A stretch of 64,000 nucleotides of DNA, from contig CAIIXF020000007.1 of NCBI GenBank assembly GCA_903813345.2, positions 35,680,538-35,744,537 on the forward strand. The letters run 5' to 3'. Positions 12,401 through 26,800 of this stretch are shown here, piece after piece. Made by a program: the position numbers and the translations under genes. The DNA is from Owenia fusiformis. Its lineage: Eukaryota; Annelida; Polychaeta; Sabellida; Oweniidae. Each line of letters starts with the position of its first letter. Within the stretch, counting starts at the first letter, position 1. The notes under the pieces are model-generated. The model made no database searches. It had not been told where the DNA came from and was given only the letters and a program-made list of their open reading frames with translations.

Positions 12401-15400
12401 AATGATAAATGTTTTATCTCAAAACTTCTGGAATTTCGATATTAAGATTTACCATTAATTTAAAAATTGCCATCAAGTTATTCACCAAGCATGTCAAAAA
12501 CCTTAGTAGATGTTAGCATTAGTCTAACTTTTCTTGCATCTGTAAAATGTTCAAGTTCAACGGATAAGGGACTTTCCTTGAGTTTGTTTGGACAAGATTT
12601 AACAAATAATTCAAAATGGCTTCTAAGGAATTTACCCAGCATGCCCAAAATCTTATCAGGTATTGGGACTTGTCTGCTCTTGCATCTGTGAAAATTTTGT
12701 GTCAGTGATTTTCAGGAATTTTGACAAGCTATGTTTATAAAAAAAATCAAATTGGCTCCATGTAACTGATTAAGCATACCGAAAGTCTACCAGATATCCC
12801 CTCTTCCATCAGTAATAATTTTGAATTGAACAGATAATGTTATGTAGCATCTGCAAAGACAAGGTTTATTGGAAAAAATAATTTATAGGAAAAAGTCAAA
12901 ATGGCTGCCATGTAATTTAAAGAAGATTCAATGAGCCGTTTTTCTAATTCTAAAACTGCAATGACAAGATTAATCGATAAATTTCCAAAATGGTCGCAAG
13001 GAATCGAGATAACCATCGAAAACATTAATTAGCTCTAGTAATTTTCTGTCCTCTATAATGTGTATGTATTTGAAAAAATACAACATGCGGTTTCCCATGA
13101 ATTGCAAGATTAATCGTAAACTTTGAAAATTGCCACCAGAAAGTAAATTTGTTACTAATAGTTAATCATCTCTAAAATTTGGTATATAAAATCAAGTAAA
13201 TGTACTGTGAGTACTAAAAAATTCAAGATAGCATGTCCAAAGATCAAATTGCGAGTTCTTAATCGGGGAAATGCTAACTGCTTATCGCAGAGGGTAAAAA
13301 GAAAGAAGTATTCTGGACTTTGAAGTCATGTGATCGGAAGATGACGCTTAGGCTGCTTTGTACAAATTTTCATCAGTTGTCGAGAAAATACTTGTCAAAG
13401 AGTGTCTCATTTTTGGCATACCCGAAATATCCATACTCAATGATAATTCAGGCTGGAAAACATGACAAGATAGGGAAATACATTGGGTTGTGCTTTTCCA
13501 AGGGATTTCACAGCGATTGAATACATGTTTCAAAAATATGATGATTCTTTTTTTTCTACTACCTGCGAAATATTCAAAAGAGTTGTGACGTCCATTTGTC
13601 TTTAAATCAATTTTTGAAACTAATAATATGAGTTACAATAAGTCCATGGTCTGATTATGTACCAAAAACACAAAAAATGTTTTTGCATTGTGAAGTCTTC
13701 AAAATATAGAATAATTTCCTACCTTGTTCAAAACAAGCTTTGATGTATAGTTCTTCAATTGTAACAACGTTTTCGTTGTCTTTCAAGATGAACTGCACAG
13801 TTACACTCATTCCCGATGTGCCATTAGGGAATTTTATCGTCGCATTAACTTCATCGGGCTTAATCGTACGCTGAAAACATCATTGCAATCCAACTTAGTA
13901 TAATATATTTTCCTTAACATTTTAGCAAGGAAGATGATATTTAACTCACTTGCTTATACATCATTTCTTCAAGGATCTTCTTATATCCAAGAAGTCAAGA
14001 AGTTTAATAAAGCACTTGTTGCTAATTCTAGATTTTTATTGGATGTGCATGAACATAATTGAAACCCCTGAAAAAAGAAGGGTTCATGCAGCTATAAATG
14101 ACACTTTCGCTCTTAAAATGACACTTTAAATGACACTTTCACTTACCACATATATTTTGTCATCGCCATCCTCCTGAGGTATGGTGATCTTTACAGACCT
14201 AACATTTTCTGGTTCCTCGATTGTTAACTCGGCAATTAGTACAGGTTCAATTACATCAAACGGTATATTAACGGTAACGTTTCCTCCTTTATTCTTGAGT
14301 TTTGCAGTGAAGCTTTCACTTTCGTTTCTCAAATTTTCTACTGGTGGAATTTCATCAGCAAAATTGTCAGTGGTAGCTAGTTCGATGTTTGTAATAAAAT
14401 TACTATGCATGCCCTCTGTCAGGTCGCAGGTGAGAACTGTGGATAAAATATTATAAATGATAATAGTTATTTAAACGACGTATGCATTTGATCGAGATAC
14501 TAATTCAATAAATATCGATCTTTTAGCAATTATAATCCAATGGCTCAAGAAATGCAAGATTACACCTGGAAATAGAACGACAATATATTTGCATATTTCC
14601 ATTGGATTATAATTGCAGAAGCTAATTTTGTTAACTGTAATAACAGACACATTTCATTGAACTCGATCAATTTTCATGAACTCGATCGACACTACATTTA
14701 CACGACGGAGATCTACAAATGAAGAACATAATACAGGGTGGTCAGAAAATGGAAACACCTACGCTATTTTCCTCATATATATGTCATTTCAAAAAACAAG
14801 TCCATGATATTTTACAACATTCAATTTTATAGCAGCCTACTATATTTTGTGACCATGAGATTGATTGTCACAATGTAACAGCACTTTAGAGAATAAGCCC
14901 CATTGGTCTCTATTGCACTTTAGGCAAATCTGTACACGTAGTCCAAAATGTTCCTACCTGGGGATACGGCAAAGATAAAATGTATGAGAATGGCATCGGG
15001 ACAATTGCAGACCTCAAAAGTGAGATCATCCATGTCATTCAGGCCATACCTGCTGAGAAATGCATGCGGGTCATTGACAACTGTGCAGGTTAAGACTACA
15101 GTGCGATAATGCCCAAATCTGAAGCATGTTGTGCAACGTGCTGTAAAATTGTGACTATCAGTATGATGATCATAACATATAGTAGAGTGGTAGAAAAATG
15201 GTGTATAAATGTGTGATATATTTTAAAAAAATTACAAAGATATTAGGAAAATCCAGGGATTCCATTTTTTGACCCCCCTGTATGTAACTTGTTATAGTAG
15301 AGAGCACAACAATAGAACGTTGGGTTACCTGGTGCCGTTGTTGTTTGTGGTCCTGTTGTTGTTTGTGGTCCTGTTGTTGTTTCAGTTCCAGTTGTTGTAC

Positions 15401-17856
15401 CTGGTGCAGTTGTTGTTTGTGGTCCAGTTGTTCCTGGAACAGTTGTTGTTCCTGGAACAGTTGTTGTTCCAGGTCCAGTTGTTGTTCCAGGTCCAGTTGT
15501 TGTTCCTTGAGCAGTTGTTGTGCCTGGTACAGTTGTAACTGGTCCAGTTGTTGTTACTGGTCCAGTTGTTGTTACTGGTCCTGTTGTTGTGCCTGGTCCA
15601 GTTGTTGTTTGTGGTCCAGTTGTTGTTTGTGGTCCAGTTGTTGTTCCTGGAACAGTTGTTGTTCCAGGTCCAGTTGTTGTTACTTCTCCAGTTGTTGTTT
15701 GTGGTCCAGATGTTGTTCCTGGAACAGTTGTTGTGCCTGGTCCAGTTGTTGTAACTGGTCCAGTTGTTGTTACTGGTCCAGTTGTTGTGCCTGGTCCAGT
15801 TGTTGTAATTGGTCCAGTTGTTACTGGTCCAGTTGTTGTGCCTGGTCCAGTTGTTGTTTGTGGTCCAGTTGTAGTACCTGGTCCAGTTGTTGTTTGTGGT
15901 CCAGTTGTTGTTCCAGGTCCAGTTGTTGTTACTTCTCCAGTTGTTGTTTGTGGTCCAGTTGTTGTTCCTGGAACAGTTGTTGTGCCTGGTCCAGTTGTTG
16001 TAACTGGTCCAGTTGTTGTTACTGGTCCAGTTGTTGTACCTGGTGAAGTTGTTGTGCCTGGTCCAGTTGTTGTTTGTGGTCCAGTTGTAGTACCTGGTCC
16101 AGTTGTTGTAACTGGTCCAGTTGTTGTGCCTGGTCCAGTTGTTGTGCCTGGTCCGGTAGTTGTTTGTGGTCCAGTTGTTGTTACTGGTCCAGTTGTTGTT
16201 ACTGGTCCAGTTGTTGTGCCTGGTCCAGTTGTTGTGCCTGGTTCAGTTGTTGTGCCTGGTCCAGTTGTTGTGCCTGGTCCAGTTGTTGTTTGTGGTCCAG
16301 TTGTTGTTCCTGGTCCAGTTGTTGTTTGTGGTCCGGTTGTAGTGCCTGGTCCAGTTGTTGTTACTGGTCCAGTTGTAGTACCTGGACCAGTTGTACTTGG
16401 TCCAGTTGTTGTTTCAGGTCCAGTTGTTGTACCTGGTGCAGTTGTGCCTGGTCTTGTTGTAGTACCTGGTCCAGTTGTTGTTCCTGGAACAGTTGTTGTT
16501 CCAGGTCCAGTTGTTGTTCCAGGTCCAGTTGTTGTTACTTCTCCAGTTGTTGTTTGTGGTCCAGTTGTTGTTGTGCCTGGTCCAGTTGTTGTAACTGGTC
16601 CAGTTGTTGTTACTGGTCCAGTTGTTGTGCCTGGTCCAGTTGTTGTAACTGGTCCAGTTGTTGTTACTGGTCCAGTTGTTGTTATTGGTCCAGTTGTTGT
16701 GCCTGGTCCAGTTGTTGTAACTGGTCCAGTTGTTGTGCCTGGTGCAGTTGTTGTTATTGGTCCAGTTGTTGTGCCTGGTACAGTTGTTGTTACTGGTCCA
16801 GTTGTTGTGCCTGGTCCAGTTGTTGTTACTGGTCCAGTTGTTGTACCTGGTGCAGTTGTTGTTACTGGTCCAGTCGTTGTACCTGGTCCAGTTGTTGTAG
16901 CTGGTCCTGTCGTTGTTACTGGTCCAGTTGTTGTACCTGGTCCAGTTGTTGTTTCTGGTCCAGTTGTTGTTACTGGTCCATTTGTTGTTCCTGGTCCAGT
17001 TGTTGTAGCTGGTCCTGTCGTTGTTACTGGTCCAGTTGTAGTACCTGGTGCAGTTGTTGTTACTGGTCCAGTCGTTGTACCTGGTGCAGTTGTTGTTACT
17101 GGTGCAGTTGTTGTACCTGGTGCAGTTGTTGTGCTTGGAGGAGGTGGTGGAGTTGGTGGAGTTATAAATGGAGTTGTACCCTGAGTGTATTCTTTGCGCC
17201 CTGGAAAATATCAATATTTAGAATTAATCTCTATCATGTGTACGAATTACAGGAACGAATTTCATAGGCAGTTTCCTTAAGTCGAAATCGTAAGGTTCAT
17301 CAAAAAACTGCCGAAATGGCCCCAAAAAACAAGATGGCCGCCAAAAATGTAATCCGCACTTGAACTTTGTATTTTTAATCATATGCCTTGTGTACGAATT
17401 TGAAAAAATGTCAAAGAATGGTTTTCCTAGATTCTTGATGACAAAAAACGGTGATGTAATAAAAGAAAATACGCAGAAGATTTTTGTATGAATTCTTGAC
17501 TTTTGTATATTTTCACGTTAAAAATAAGCCACCATCTTAAGGTACACATCAGATCACCATTATATTATGCATCAATGATACAACACCTAAAAAATTCAAG
17601 ACCAAATATTTCAAAATATTGAAAGTGTCCAAAATTTTCAGTCAAACTGGAAATTGTGCCTAAAAACATACATATTATATATATTAAGGTTGTGAAACAT
17701 ATAGGGTGATATGAGAAATGCATTTGGATTGTGGTTGCCCAAAGAATATCATAAGAATCTAATTAATTTTTCAAAAATTATTATCATTATTATCATTTTT
17801 ATGTCCCCACCACATAGTGTGGGGCCATATTGTCGGCCTAGGCGCGTCCGTCCGTC

Positions 17857-17888
<32 letters not shown>

Positions 17889-20800
17889 CGTACGTCCGGC
17901 AGTTTTCTCCAAAACTGCTACAGATATCACCTTCAAATTTTCAGGGATAACTTATGAGTGCATACAGATGTGGATGAAAAAAATTAACTCGATACCTACT
18001 TCCTGTCGGCCATTTTGAAGTCAAATGCTAAAATCCTTGTCTGCAAACTTTAAGAAAAACGGCTTCACAGTTGCTTTTAAAACTTTAATATCTTGTTCAG
18101 CTCACTTCATTCTAGATCTGATTAGGTTTTGGACCTGTTAGCTCAGTCATGTCAGCCATTTTGAATGTTTTAAGAAAAGTTAGCGCACGATAATACTTTG
18201 TATCATATTGAATGGTGTTTTTCAGTTTTCATACTTAAACTATTTCGTAGCTTTATAAATAATTTCAGGTGTACTTTGTTGAAAAGCCTTTGTTATTGTT
18301 AACAGTAGTTATATGTGAAAATTTTGTAAAAAGAAATCAGCAAAAACTCATAATCACTTTTTTATTGTCGGCCATTTTGGATTTTCCGTCCTAAAACTTG
18401 TCTGTAAAGTCTCGTCTACGCGTTTTCAGGTCAACCGTTTTGTAGATCAATTTCAAATTTTCAGGGATGATTCTCAGTATGGAAATCTAGATCTGATTAG
18501 ATTTTGGGCATTCTGGGTAAATGTCAAGGCAGCCATTTTGGATTTTCCGTCCTAAAATCTTGTCTGTAAAGTCTTGTCTACGCATTTCCAGGTGAACCGT
18601 TTGGTAGATCAATTTGAAATTTTCAGGGATGATTTTCAGTATGAAAATCTAGATCTGATTAGTTTTTTGGCATTCTGGATAAATGTCAAGGCAGCCATTT
18701 TGGATTTTCCGTCTTAAAATCTTGCCCATAAAGTCTTGTCTACGCGTTTTTAGGTGAACCGTTTGGTAGATCAATTTCAAATTTTCAGGGATGATTCTTA
18801 GTATGAAAATCTAGATCTGATTAGTTTTTGGGCATTCTGGATAAATGTCAAGGCAGCCATTTTGGATTTTCTGTCCTCAAATCTTGTCTGTAAAGTCTTG
18901 TTTACATGTTTTCTGGTTAACTGTGTGACGGATCAATTTCAAATTTTCAGGGGTGGTTCTTAGTATGAAAATCTAGAACTGGCTAATTTTTTTGGTATTT
19001 GGGTAAATTTTAACGTGGCCATTTTGGATTTTCCGTCCTCAAATTGTGTCGGTAAAATCTTGTCTACTCATTTTTAGGATAACCATTTGACGGGATCACC
19101 CATAGGTGGGGACATTTTGTACACATTTGTGTTCTTGTTTCTCCTACATTTCAAATATTGAAATGAATTGGGACGTCAGTTTTTCGTTAAATCATTAAAC
19201 TATTTTAAAACCAAAAATATAAAGGACAATGAGAGATTACAATTAAATATTTGTGAATTCTAATTTTTCAAGTATAGAATAATTACCCACCTTCTTCAAA
19301 ACAAGCTTTGATGTATAGTTCTTCAATTGTAACAACGTTTTCGTTGTCTTTCAAGATAAACTGGATAGTTACATTCGTTCCTTCGGTGCCATTGGGGAAC
19401 TTTATTGTCACATTAACTTCATCAGGTTTAATCGTACGCTGAAAACATTATTGCAAAGAGGATGCCAGAAACGATACGATACAATTTATCTACATCCCTT
19501 TAATGTATAATTTCCTTTCTTTTAAACACGAACAATTATATTCATTTTACTTCCTTATACGATACTGCTTCAAGGGATTTCATATAACACGGTATCCAAG
19601 GTGTCATGAAGTTTAATCAAGCACTTGTTGCTAATTGTACATGTATATCCTAGAGATTGAGTATGCATCAACATGATTGAATTCCATAAAAAGTACATAC
19701 GTACAGCTTTGAATGACAGTTGTCTACAATGTATGATATTATTATGTTATGGTCTTACCACATATATTTCGTCATCGCCATCTTCCTGAGGTATGGTGAT
19801 CTTTACAGACTTAACATTTTCTGGTTCCTCAATTGTTAACTCGGCAATTAGTACAGGTTCAATTACATCAAACGGTATAGTAATAGTGAAGTTTCCTCCT
19901 TTATTCTTGAGTTCTGCATTGAACCTTTCACTCTCGTTTCTCAAGTTGTCTACTGGCGAATTTGTATTAGGAGCAAAATTGTCTGGGGTATCTAGTTCGA
20001 TGCTTGTAATAAAATTACTCTGCATGCCCTCTGTCAGCTCGCAGGTTATAACTGTGGATAAAGTATTATAAATAATTAGTTCAAAAACGCCCTATGCATT
20101 TGTATGAAATACTAATATTAAATACAAATAAGGTATTTTTACGTTTAATTGTTGTGCTTCTATTTTCAATCGTTATCTTACATTTCTTTGACCGTTCTAT
20201 CATACTTTCCAAAACTAATGTTATTCACAATAAATACAGATACAATGATATAAGGTCAGGCTTAAAGATGATTCTACATTTACACGATGGATATCGATTT
20301 ATGAAGTACATAATATGAAAAGTATGATAGAAGTGTGCACACCAAGAGTATGTCAGTTTACCTGGTGCCGTTGTTGTTTGCGGTCCTGTTGTTGTACCTG
20401 GCGCACTTGTTGTTTCTGGTGCACTTGTTGTAAGTGGTGCAGTTGTTGTACCTGGTCCAGTTGTTGTTTCTGGTGCACTTGTTGTGCCTGGTCCTGTCGT
20501 TGTTTCTGGTCCAGTTGTAGTTTGTGGACCAGTTGTTGTGCCTGGTCCTGTCGTTGTTTCTGGTCCAGTTGTAGTTTGTGGTCCAGTTGTTGTGACTGGT
20601 CCAGTTGTCGTTTGTGGACCAGTTGTTGTTCCTTGTTCAGTTGTTGTACCTGGTGCAGTTGTTGTTTGTGGTCCAGTTGTTGTTCCTGGAACAGTTGTTG
20701 TGCCTGGTCCAGTTGTTGTAACTGGTCCAGTTGTTGTTACTGGTCCAGTTGTTGTGCCTGGTCCAGTTGTTGTTTGTGGTCCAGTTGTAGTACCTGGTCC

Positions 20801-23800
20801 AGTTGTTGTAACTGGTCCAGTTGTTGTACCTGGTCCACTTGTTGTGCCTGGTCCAGTTGTTGTAACTGGTCCACTTGTTGTGCCTTGTCCAGTTGTTGTT
20901 ACTGGTCCAGTTGTTGTAACTGGTCCACTTGTTGTGCCTGGTCCGGTTGTAGTTACTGGTCCAGTTGTTGAACCTGGTCCACTTGTTGTGCCTGGTCCAG
21001 TTGTTGTGCCTGGTCCAGTTGTTGTTACTGGTCCTGTTGTTGTACCTGGTGCAGTTGTTGTGCCTGGTCCAGTTGTTGTTCCTGGCCCAGTTGTTGTTTC
21101 AGGTGCAGTTGTTGTACCTGGTGCAGTTGTTGTGCCTGGTGCGGTTGTTGTGCCTTGTCCAGTTGTTGTTTGTGGTCCACTTGTAGTTCCTTGTCCAGTT
21201 GTTGTAACTGGTCCACTTGTCGTGCCTGGTCCAGTTGTTGTCCCTTGTCCTGTTGTTGTGCCTGGTCCAGTTGTTGTCCCTTGTCCAGTTGTTGTGCCAG
21301 GTCCAGTTGTTGTTACTGGCCCTGTTGTTGTAACTGGTCCACTTGTCGTGCCTGGTCCGGTTGTAGTTACTGGTCCAGTTGTTGTACCTGGTCCAGTTGT
21401 TGTGCCTGGTCCGGTTGTAGTTACTGGTCCTGTTGTTGTACCTGGCCCAGTTGTCGTTTGTGGCCCAGTTGTTGTACCTGGACCAGTTGTTGTGCCTTGT
21501 CCAGTTGTTGTAACTGGTCCAGTTGTTGTACCTGGTCCTGTTGTTGTACCTGGTCCTGTTGTAGTTACTGGTCCTGTTGTTGTACCTGGTGCAGTTGTTG
21601 TGCCTGGTGCAGTTGTTGTTCCTGGCCCAGTTGTTGTTTCAGGTCCAGTTGTTGTAACTGGTCCAGTTGTTGTAACTGGTGCAGTTGTTGTACCTGGTGC
21701 AGTTGTAGTAACTGGTGCAGTTGTGGTTATTGGTCCAGTTGTGGTACCCGGTCCAGTAGTTGTGCCTTGTCCAGTTGTTGTGCCTGGTCCAGTTGTTGTG
21801 CCTGGTCCAGTTGTTGTGCCTTGTCCAGTTGTTGTAGCTGGTCCTGTTGTTGTTGCTGGCCCAGTTGTTGTACCTGGTCCTGTTGTTGTGCCTGGTCCAG
21901 TTGTTGTTACTGGTCCCGTTGTTGTAACTGGTCCAGTTGTTGTTCCTGGTCCAGTTGTTGTTCCTGGTCCAGTTGTTGTGCCTGGTGCAGTTGTTGTGCC
22001 TGGTCCAGTTGTTGTTTCTGGTCCAGTTGTTGTTTGTGGTCCGCTTGTAGTACCTGGTCCAGTTGTTGTACCTGGTCCAGTTGTTGTTACTGGTCCTGTT
22101 GTTGTACCTGGCCCAGTTGTTGAAACTGGTCCAGTTGTTGTTACTGGTCCAGTTGTTGTACCTGGTCCAGTTGTTGTGCCTGGTCCAGTTGTTGTTTCAG
22201 GTCCAGTTGTTGTACCTGGTGCTGTTGTTGTGCCTGGTCCAGTTGTTGTTACTGGTCCAGTTGTTGTGCCTGGTGCAGTTGTTGTTACTGGTCCAGTTGT
22301 TGTTCCTGGTGCAGTTGTTGTGCTTGGAGGAGTTGGCGGAGGTGGAGGAGTTATAAATGGAGTTGTACCCTGGGTGTGTTCTTTGCGCCCTGGAAAATAT
22401 CAAACGCTGTCGATATCTTTCATTTTGTGGCATAAGGTGTATAAAGCACATGTACAAGGGGTGAAAACAACTTATAATTGAAATATTGAATATGAAGTTC
22501 TGAAAAAATTAGATTAAGGGATATGGTTTTAAAATCTGGTATCAATCAGTCAATAATTTTAAACATAGCACCCAAACTATATATTAGAAAAGGTATCAGT
22601 CACGAATTCTGCTAAATACCTTGTCATATGTACACGTACATGAAATATTTAGAAGTAAAGTAGCGACCACAATATTAATCGGAAAACTTCCAAAATGGTC
22701 GTCGTAAAAATTTGCCGTCAAAATTTAATCAAGTAATTTAATAAAAAATAAATAATCTCTAGCATGTGAATTTCAGAAAAATCCAAAGAGCAGTTTCCTG
22801 AAATCGGAATGATAATGTTTATCTTAAAACTTCCAAGATGGCCTAAAAACAAGATGGCCGCCATAACGTAATCAGCACTAGAACTTTGTATCCTTTATCA
22901 TGTCTATTGAATACGAACTTGAGAAAATCCAATGAATCGTTTTCCTAGTTTCTTGATAACTAAAAAAACGATGGTGTGATCAAGTAAGAATAGGATGAAC
23001 TTCTGTAAGAATTCTGACCTTTTGTTTATTTAGAAATAAGCAACCATTTACACCAAGGTATACATCAGATCAACGTCACATTATGCATTATTTATAGAAC
23101 ACCAAAATAATTCAAAAACTAATATTTCAAAACATTGAAAGAGTCCAAATTTTTTCAGCCAAGCTGGAAATTGTGCCTAAAAACATGTTATGATATGCAT
23201 ACTTGATGATTTAGGTTGGGAAACATAGGGAGATCGGAGAAATGCATTAAGATTGTGGTTTTCTAGGGATTCCTCAAGGATTAAATCAATTTTTCCAAAA
23301 TCAAATAGAGTCGGACTTTGGCTTGAATCATTTCAAAAATATTTTAACACCAAAAATGTAAATGACAATGAGCGATGACAAAGTCAATGCTTTGTTTAAT
23401 CAGTGCCAAACAAAAATATATTTGTGTAATTTGAGTTTTCAAAATGTAGAATAATTTCCTACCTTCTTCAAAACAAGCTTTGATGTATAGATCTTCAATT
23501 GTAACGACGTTTTCGTTGTCTTTCAAGATGAACTGGATAGTTACATTTATTCCCGCGGTTCCATTGGGGAACTTTATCGTCGCATTAACTTCATCAGGCT
23601 TAATTGTATGCTGAAAACATTCCAGTATTTATAGAGGATGCCAGAAAAGATACGACTCAATTTATCTACATCCCTCTAAAGTATAACTTTTTTTCTTTAA
23701 CATTTAAGCATGAAAATTTATATTTATTTTACTTCCTTGTGCAATATTGCTTCAGGTGCTTTTTTATTACACAGTATCCAAGGTGTCATGAAGTTTGAAC

Positions 23801-26800
23801 AAGCACTTGTTGCTAATTTTACATATAATATATCCTAGAGATTGACATCCTCCGAACACAGGCCTACAGAACTCGTACCTCGTACCTAAGGAAGGAACTT
23901 TGTGGATGATATCTGGAACCCTGCGTTCGGAGGATGAGAGATTGAGTATACGAAAACATTGAATTCCATAAAAAGTGCATACGTACAGCTTTAAAAGACA
24001 GTTGTCTACAGTGTATGATATTATTTTATGGTCTTACCACATATATTTCGTCATCGCCATCCTCCTGAGGTATGGTGATCTTTACAGACTCAACATTTTC
24101 TGGTTCCTCAATTGTTAACTCGGCAATAAGTACAGGTTCAACTACATCAAACGGTATAGTAATAGTAAAGTTTCCTCCTTTATTCTTGAGTTTTGCAGTG
24201 AAGCTTTCACTTTCGTTTCTCAAATTTTCTACTGGTGGCGGATTTTCATCAGCAAAATTGTCTGGGGTATCTAGTTCGATGCTTGTAATAAAATTACTCT
24301 GCATACCCTCCGTCAGATCGCAGGTGATAACTGTGGATAAAATATTTTAAATAATTATTCAAATATAAGACCTATACATTTATCTGAAATACTAATATAA
24401 ATTACAAAAACACATTTTCATATTTAATTGTTGTGGTTTTATTTTCAGTCGTAATCTTATCTTATATTTCTCTGGCCATTGTATCATGACCAAAACTAAT
24501 TTTGGTTACTGTAATTATAGGTATATGTACCTGAACTATGGCTAAAATATATAATGCATTTACACGACGAAGATCGACAAATGAAGGACATAATACAGAC
24601 CTTGGTATTAAATTCTTAGGACGCCCAATAAAGAACAATGTTTTACCTTACATTAACATACCTACACATGCCCAAATATTGTTTTTTATCATAGCCGGTC
24701 AATATTCTTCAGGCTTTTTGGTTTAATTATGCGTGTCATTGGCACGGGTCGAAAATATTAGTAAAAACTATATCCCCTTTTTACAATTTGGAGAATTGGA
24801 ATACAGGAATATGGGAAATAAATTTTGAGTTTATGTTTTCTGTTCATGAACTTTAAATGTTACGTTATTTTTGGAAAATTCAAACAAATTAAGTAATCAG
24901 CACATCAACATTTTGAATCATTTCTTCAAATTTGGTGATGTAAATGGTGTCAATGAATCGTTTTATATTAGAATGACTATTGCTGAAATTATGGTAGTTT
25001 TTGAAAAGTAGATCTTCATAATACGTTTTGAGATATGGACTGTCAACGTCAGGGCCCATTCCTATCAATAAAGGAAGAGGTATAGCTCTTCCTTGACTCA
25101 CTACGGCTAAAATTGTTTGAAACCTGGTCGAATTCATTAAATTTTGGGAAAATGCTTTTGATTTTCACCTAAAATATGATGAAAACCAGCAGAAATGACT
25201 AAGAAGATATTACATCAGAAAACGTGATGACGTTTAGCAGTAACGTCAAAAGAGAAATGTAAGGCGTTTGGTTGCATATGTCTCTTATAGACTAATAAAC
25301 ATGCCTTTTGGATATATAAGCGTTCAAATACCTAGAGCTATATCATTCATATAGATATGTATTTTACATAATTTTCACTGTTTTATAAAACATTGGCAAT
25401 TATTTCTTGTTTTACTCCTGTCAGTGATAGGGGTGAATTCTTTAAATTCAACCTTCAAATAGTAAAAACCTTAAATGTTTGAAATTATGAATTTTTCATA
25501 TATTTTTGAATATAAATCTCTCCTTGACCAGTATTTTACCGTTTAAACAAAACGTAACAAACACATTTATGTAAAAATAATTTTGAAATTATAATTAAAT
25601 TTCTACATAGTGATCCAATCTATTGTAAATGTGCTTAGATTAACGGCTTGGGTCTTATAACATGAGTAACTATTCCAACAGAAGTTTAGTTTTTTTACCC
25701 CTCGTGATGAGACATATTTCGACCCTAAAGCAAGAATATGACATATGAAGCTCCTTAATTATCGGTTAAAATTTTGCTGCGCTATTTTGTGTTGCAAGGT
25801 CATACCAAGGCTGATACCTATGCCTAACATAATATGTAACTTGTAAGAGTAGTGTGCACAATAATAGAACATTAGACAGTTGATTTACCTGTTGCAGTTG
25901 TTGATTGTGGTCCTGTTGTTGTACCTAGTCCAGTTGTTGTGATTGATCCAGTTGTTGTTTCTAGTCCAGTTGTTGTTTCTGGTCCAGTTGTAGTACCTGG
26001 ACCAGTTGTTGTTTGTGGCCCAGTTGTTGTAACTGGTCCTGTTGCAGTTACTGGTCCAGTTGTTGTTCCTGGTGCAGTTGTTGTTACTGGTCCTGTTGTT
26101 GTACCAGGTCCTGTTGTTGTACCTGGTGCAGTTGTTGTACCTGGTGCAGTTGTTGTAACTGGTGCAGTTGTTGTGCCTGGTCCAGTTGTTGTACCTGGTG
26201 CAGTTGTTGTAACTGGTCCAGTTGTTGTCTCTGGTCCAGTTGTTGTAACTGGTCCCGTTGTTGTGCCTGGTCCACTTGTTGTTTGTGGTCCACTTGTCGT
26301 AACTGGTCCAGTTGTTGTTTGTGGTCCAGTAGTTGTTACTGGTCCAGTTGTTGTACCTGGTGCAGTTGTTGAACCTGGTCCAGTTGTTGTTTCTGGTCCA
26401 GTTGTAGTACCTGGACCAGATGTTGTTTGTGGCCCAGTAGTTGTAACTGGTCCAGTTGATGTTCCTGGTGCAGTTGTTGTTACTGGTCCCGTTGTTGTAC
26501 CAGGTCCTGTTGTTGTTCCTGGTGCAGTTGTTGTGCCTGGTCCAGATGTTGTACCTGATACCGTTGTTGTGGCTTGTCCAGTTGTCGTTTGTGGTCCAGT
26601 TGTAGTACCTGGTCCAGTTGTTGTGACTGGTCCAGTTGTTGTTTGTGGTCCAGTAGTTGTTACTGGTCCAGTTGTTGTACCTGGTGCAGTTGTTGAACCT
26701 GGTCCAGTTGTTGTTTCTGGTCCAGTTGTAGTACCTGGACCAGATGTTGTTTGTGGCCCAGTTGTTGTAACTGGTCCAGTTGTTGTTCCTGGTGCAGTTG

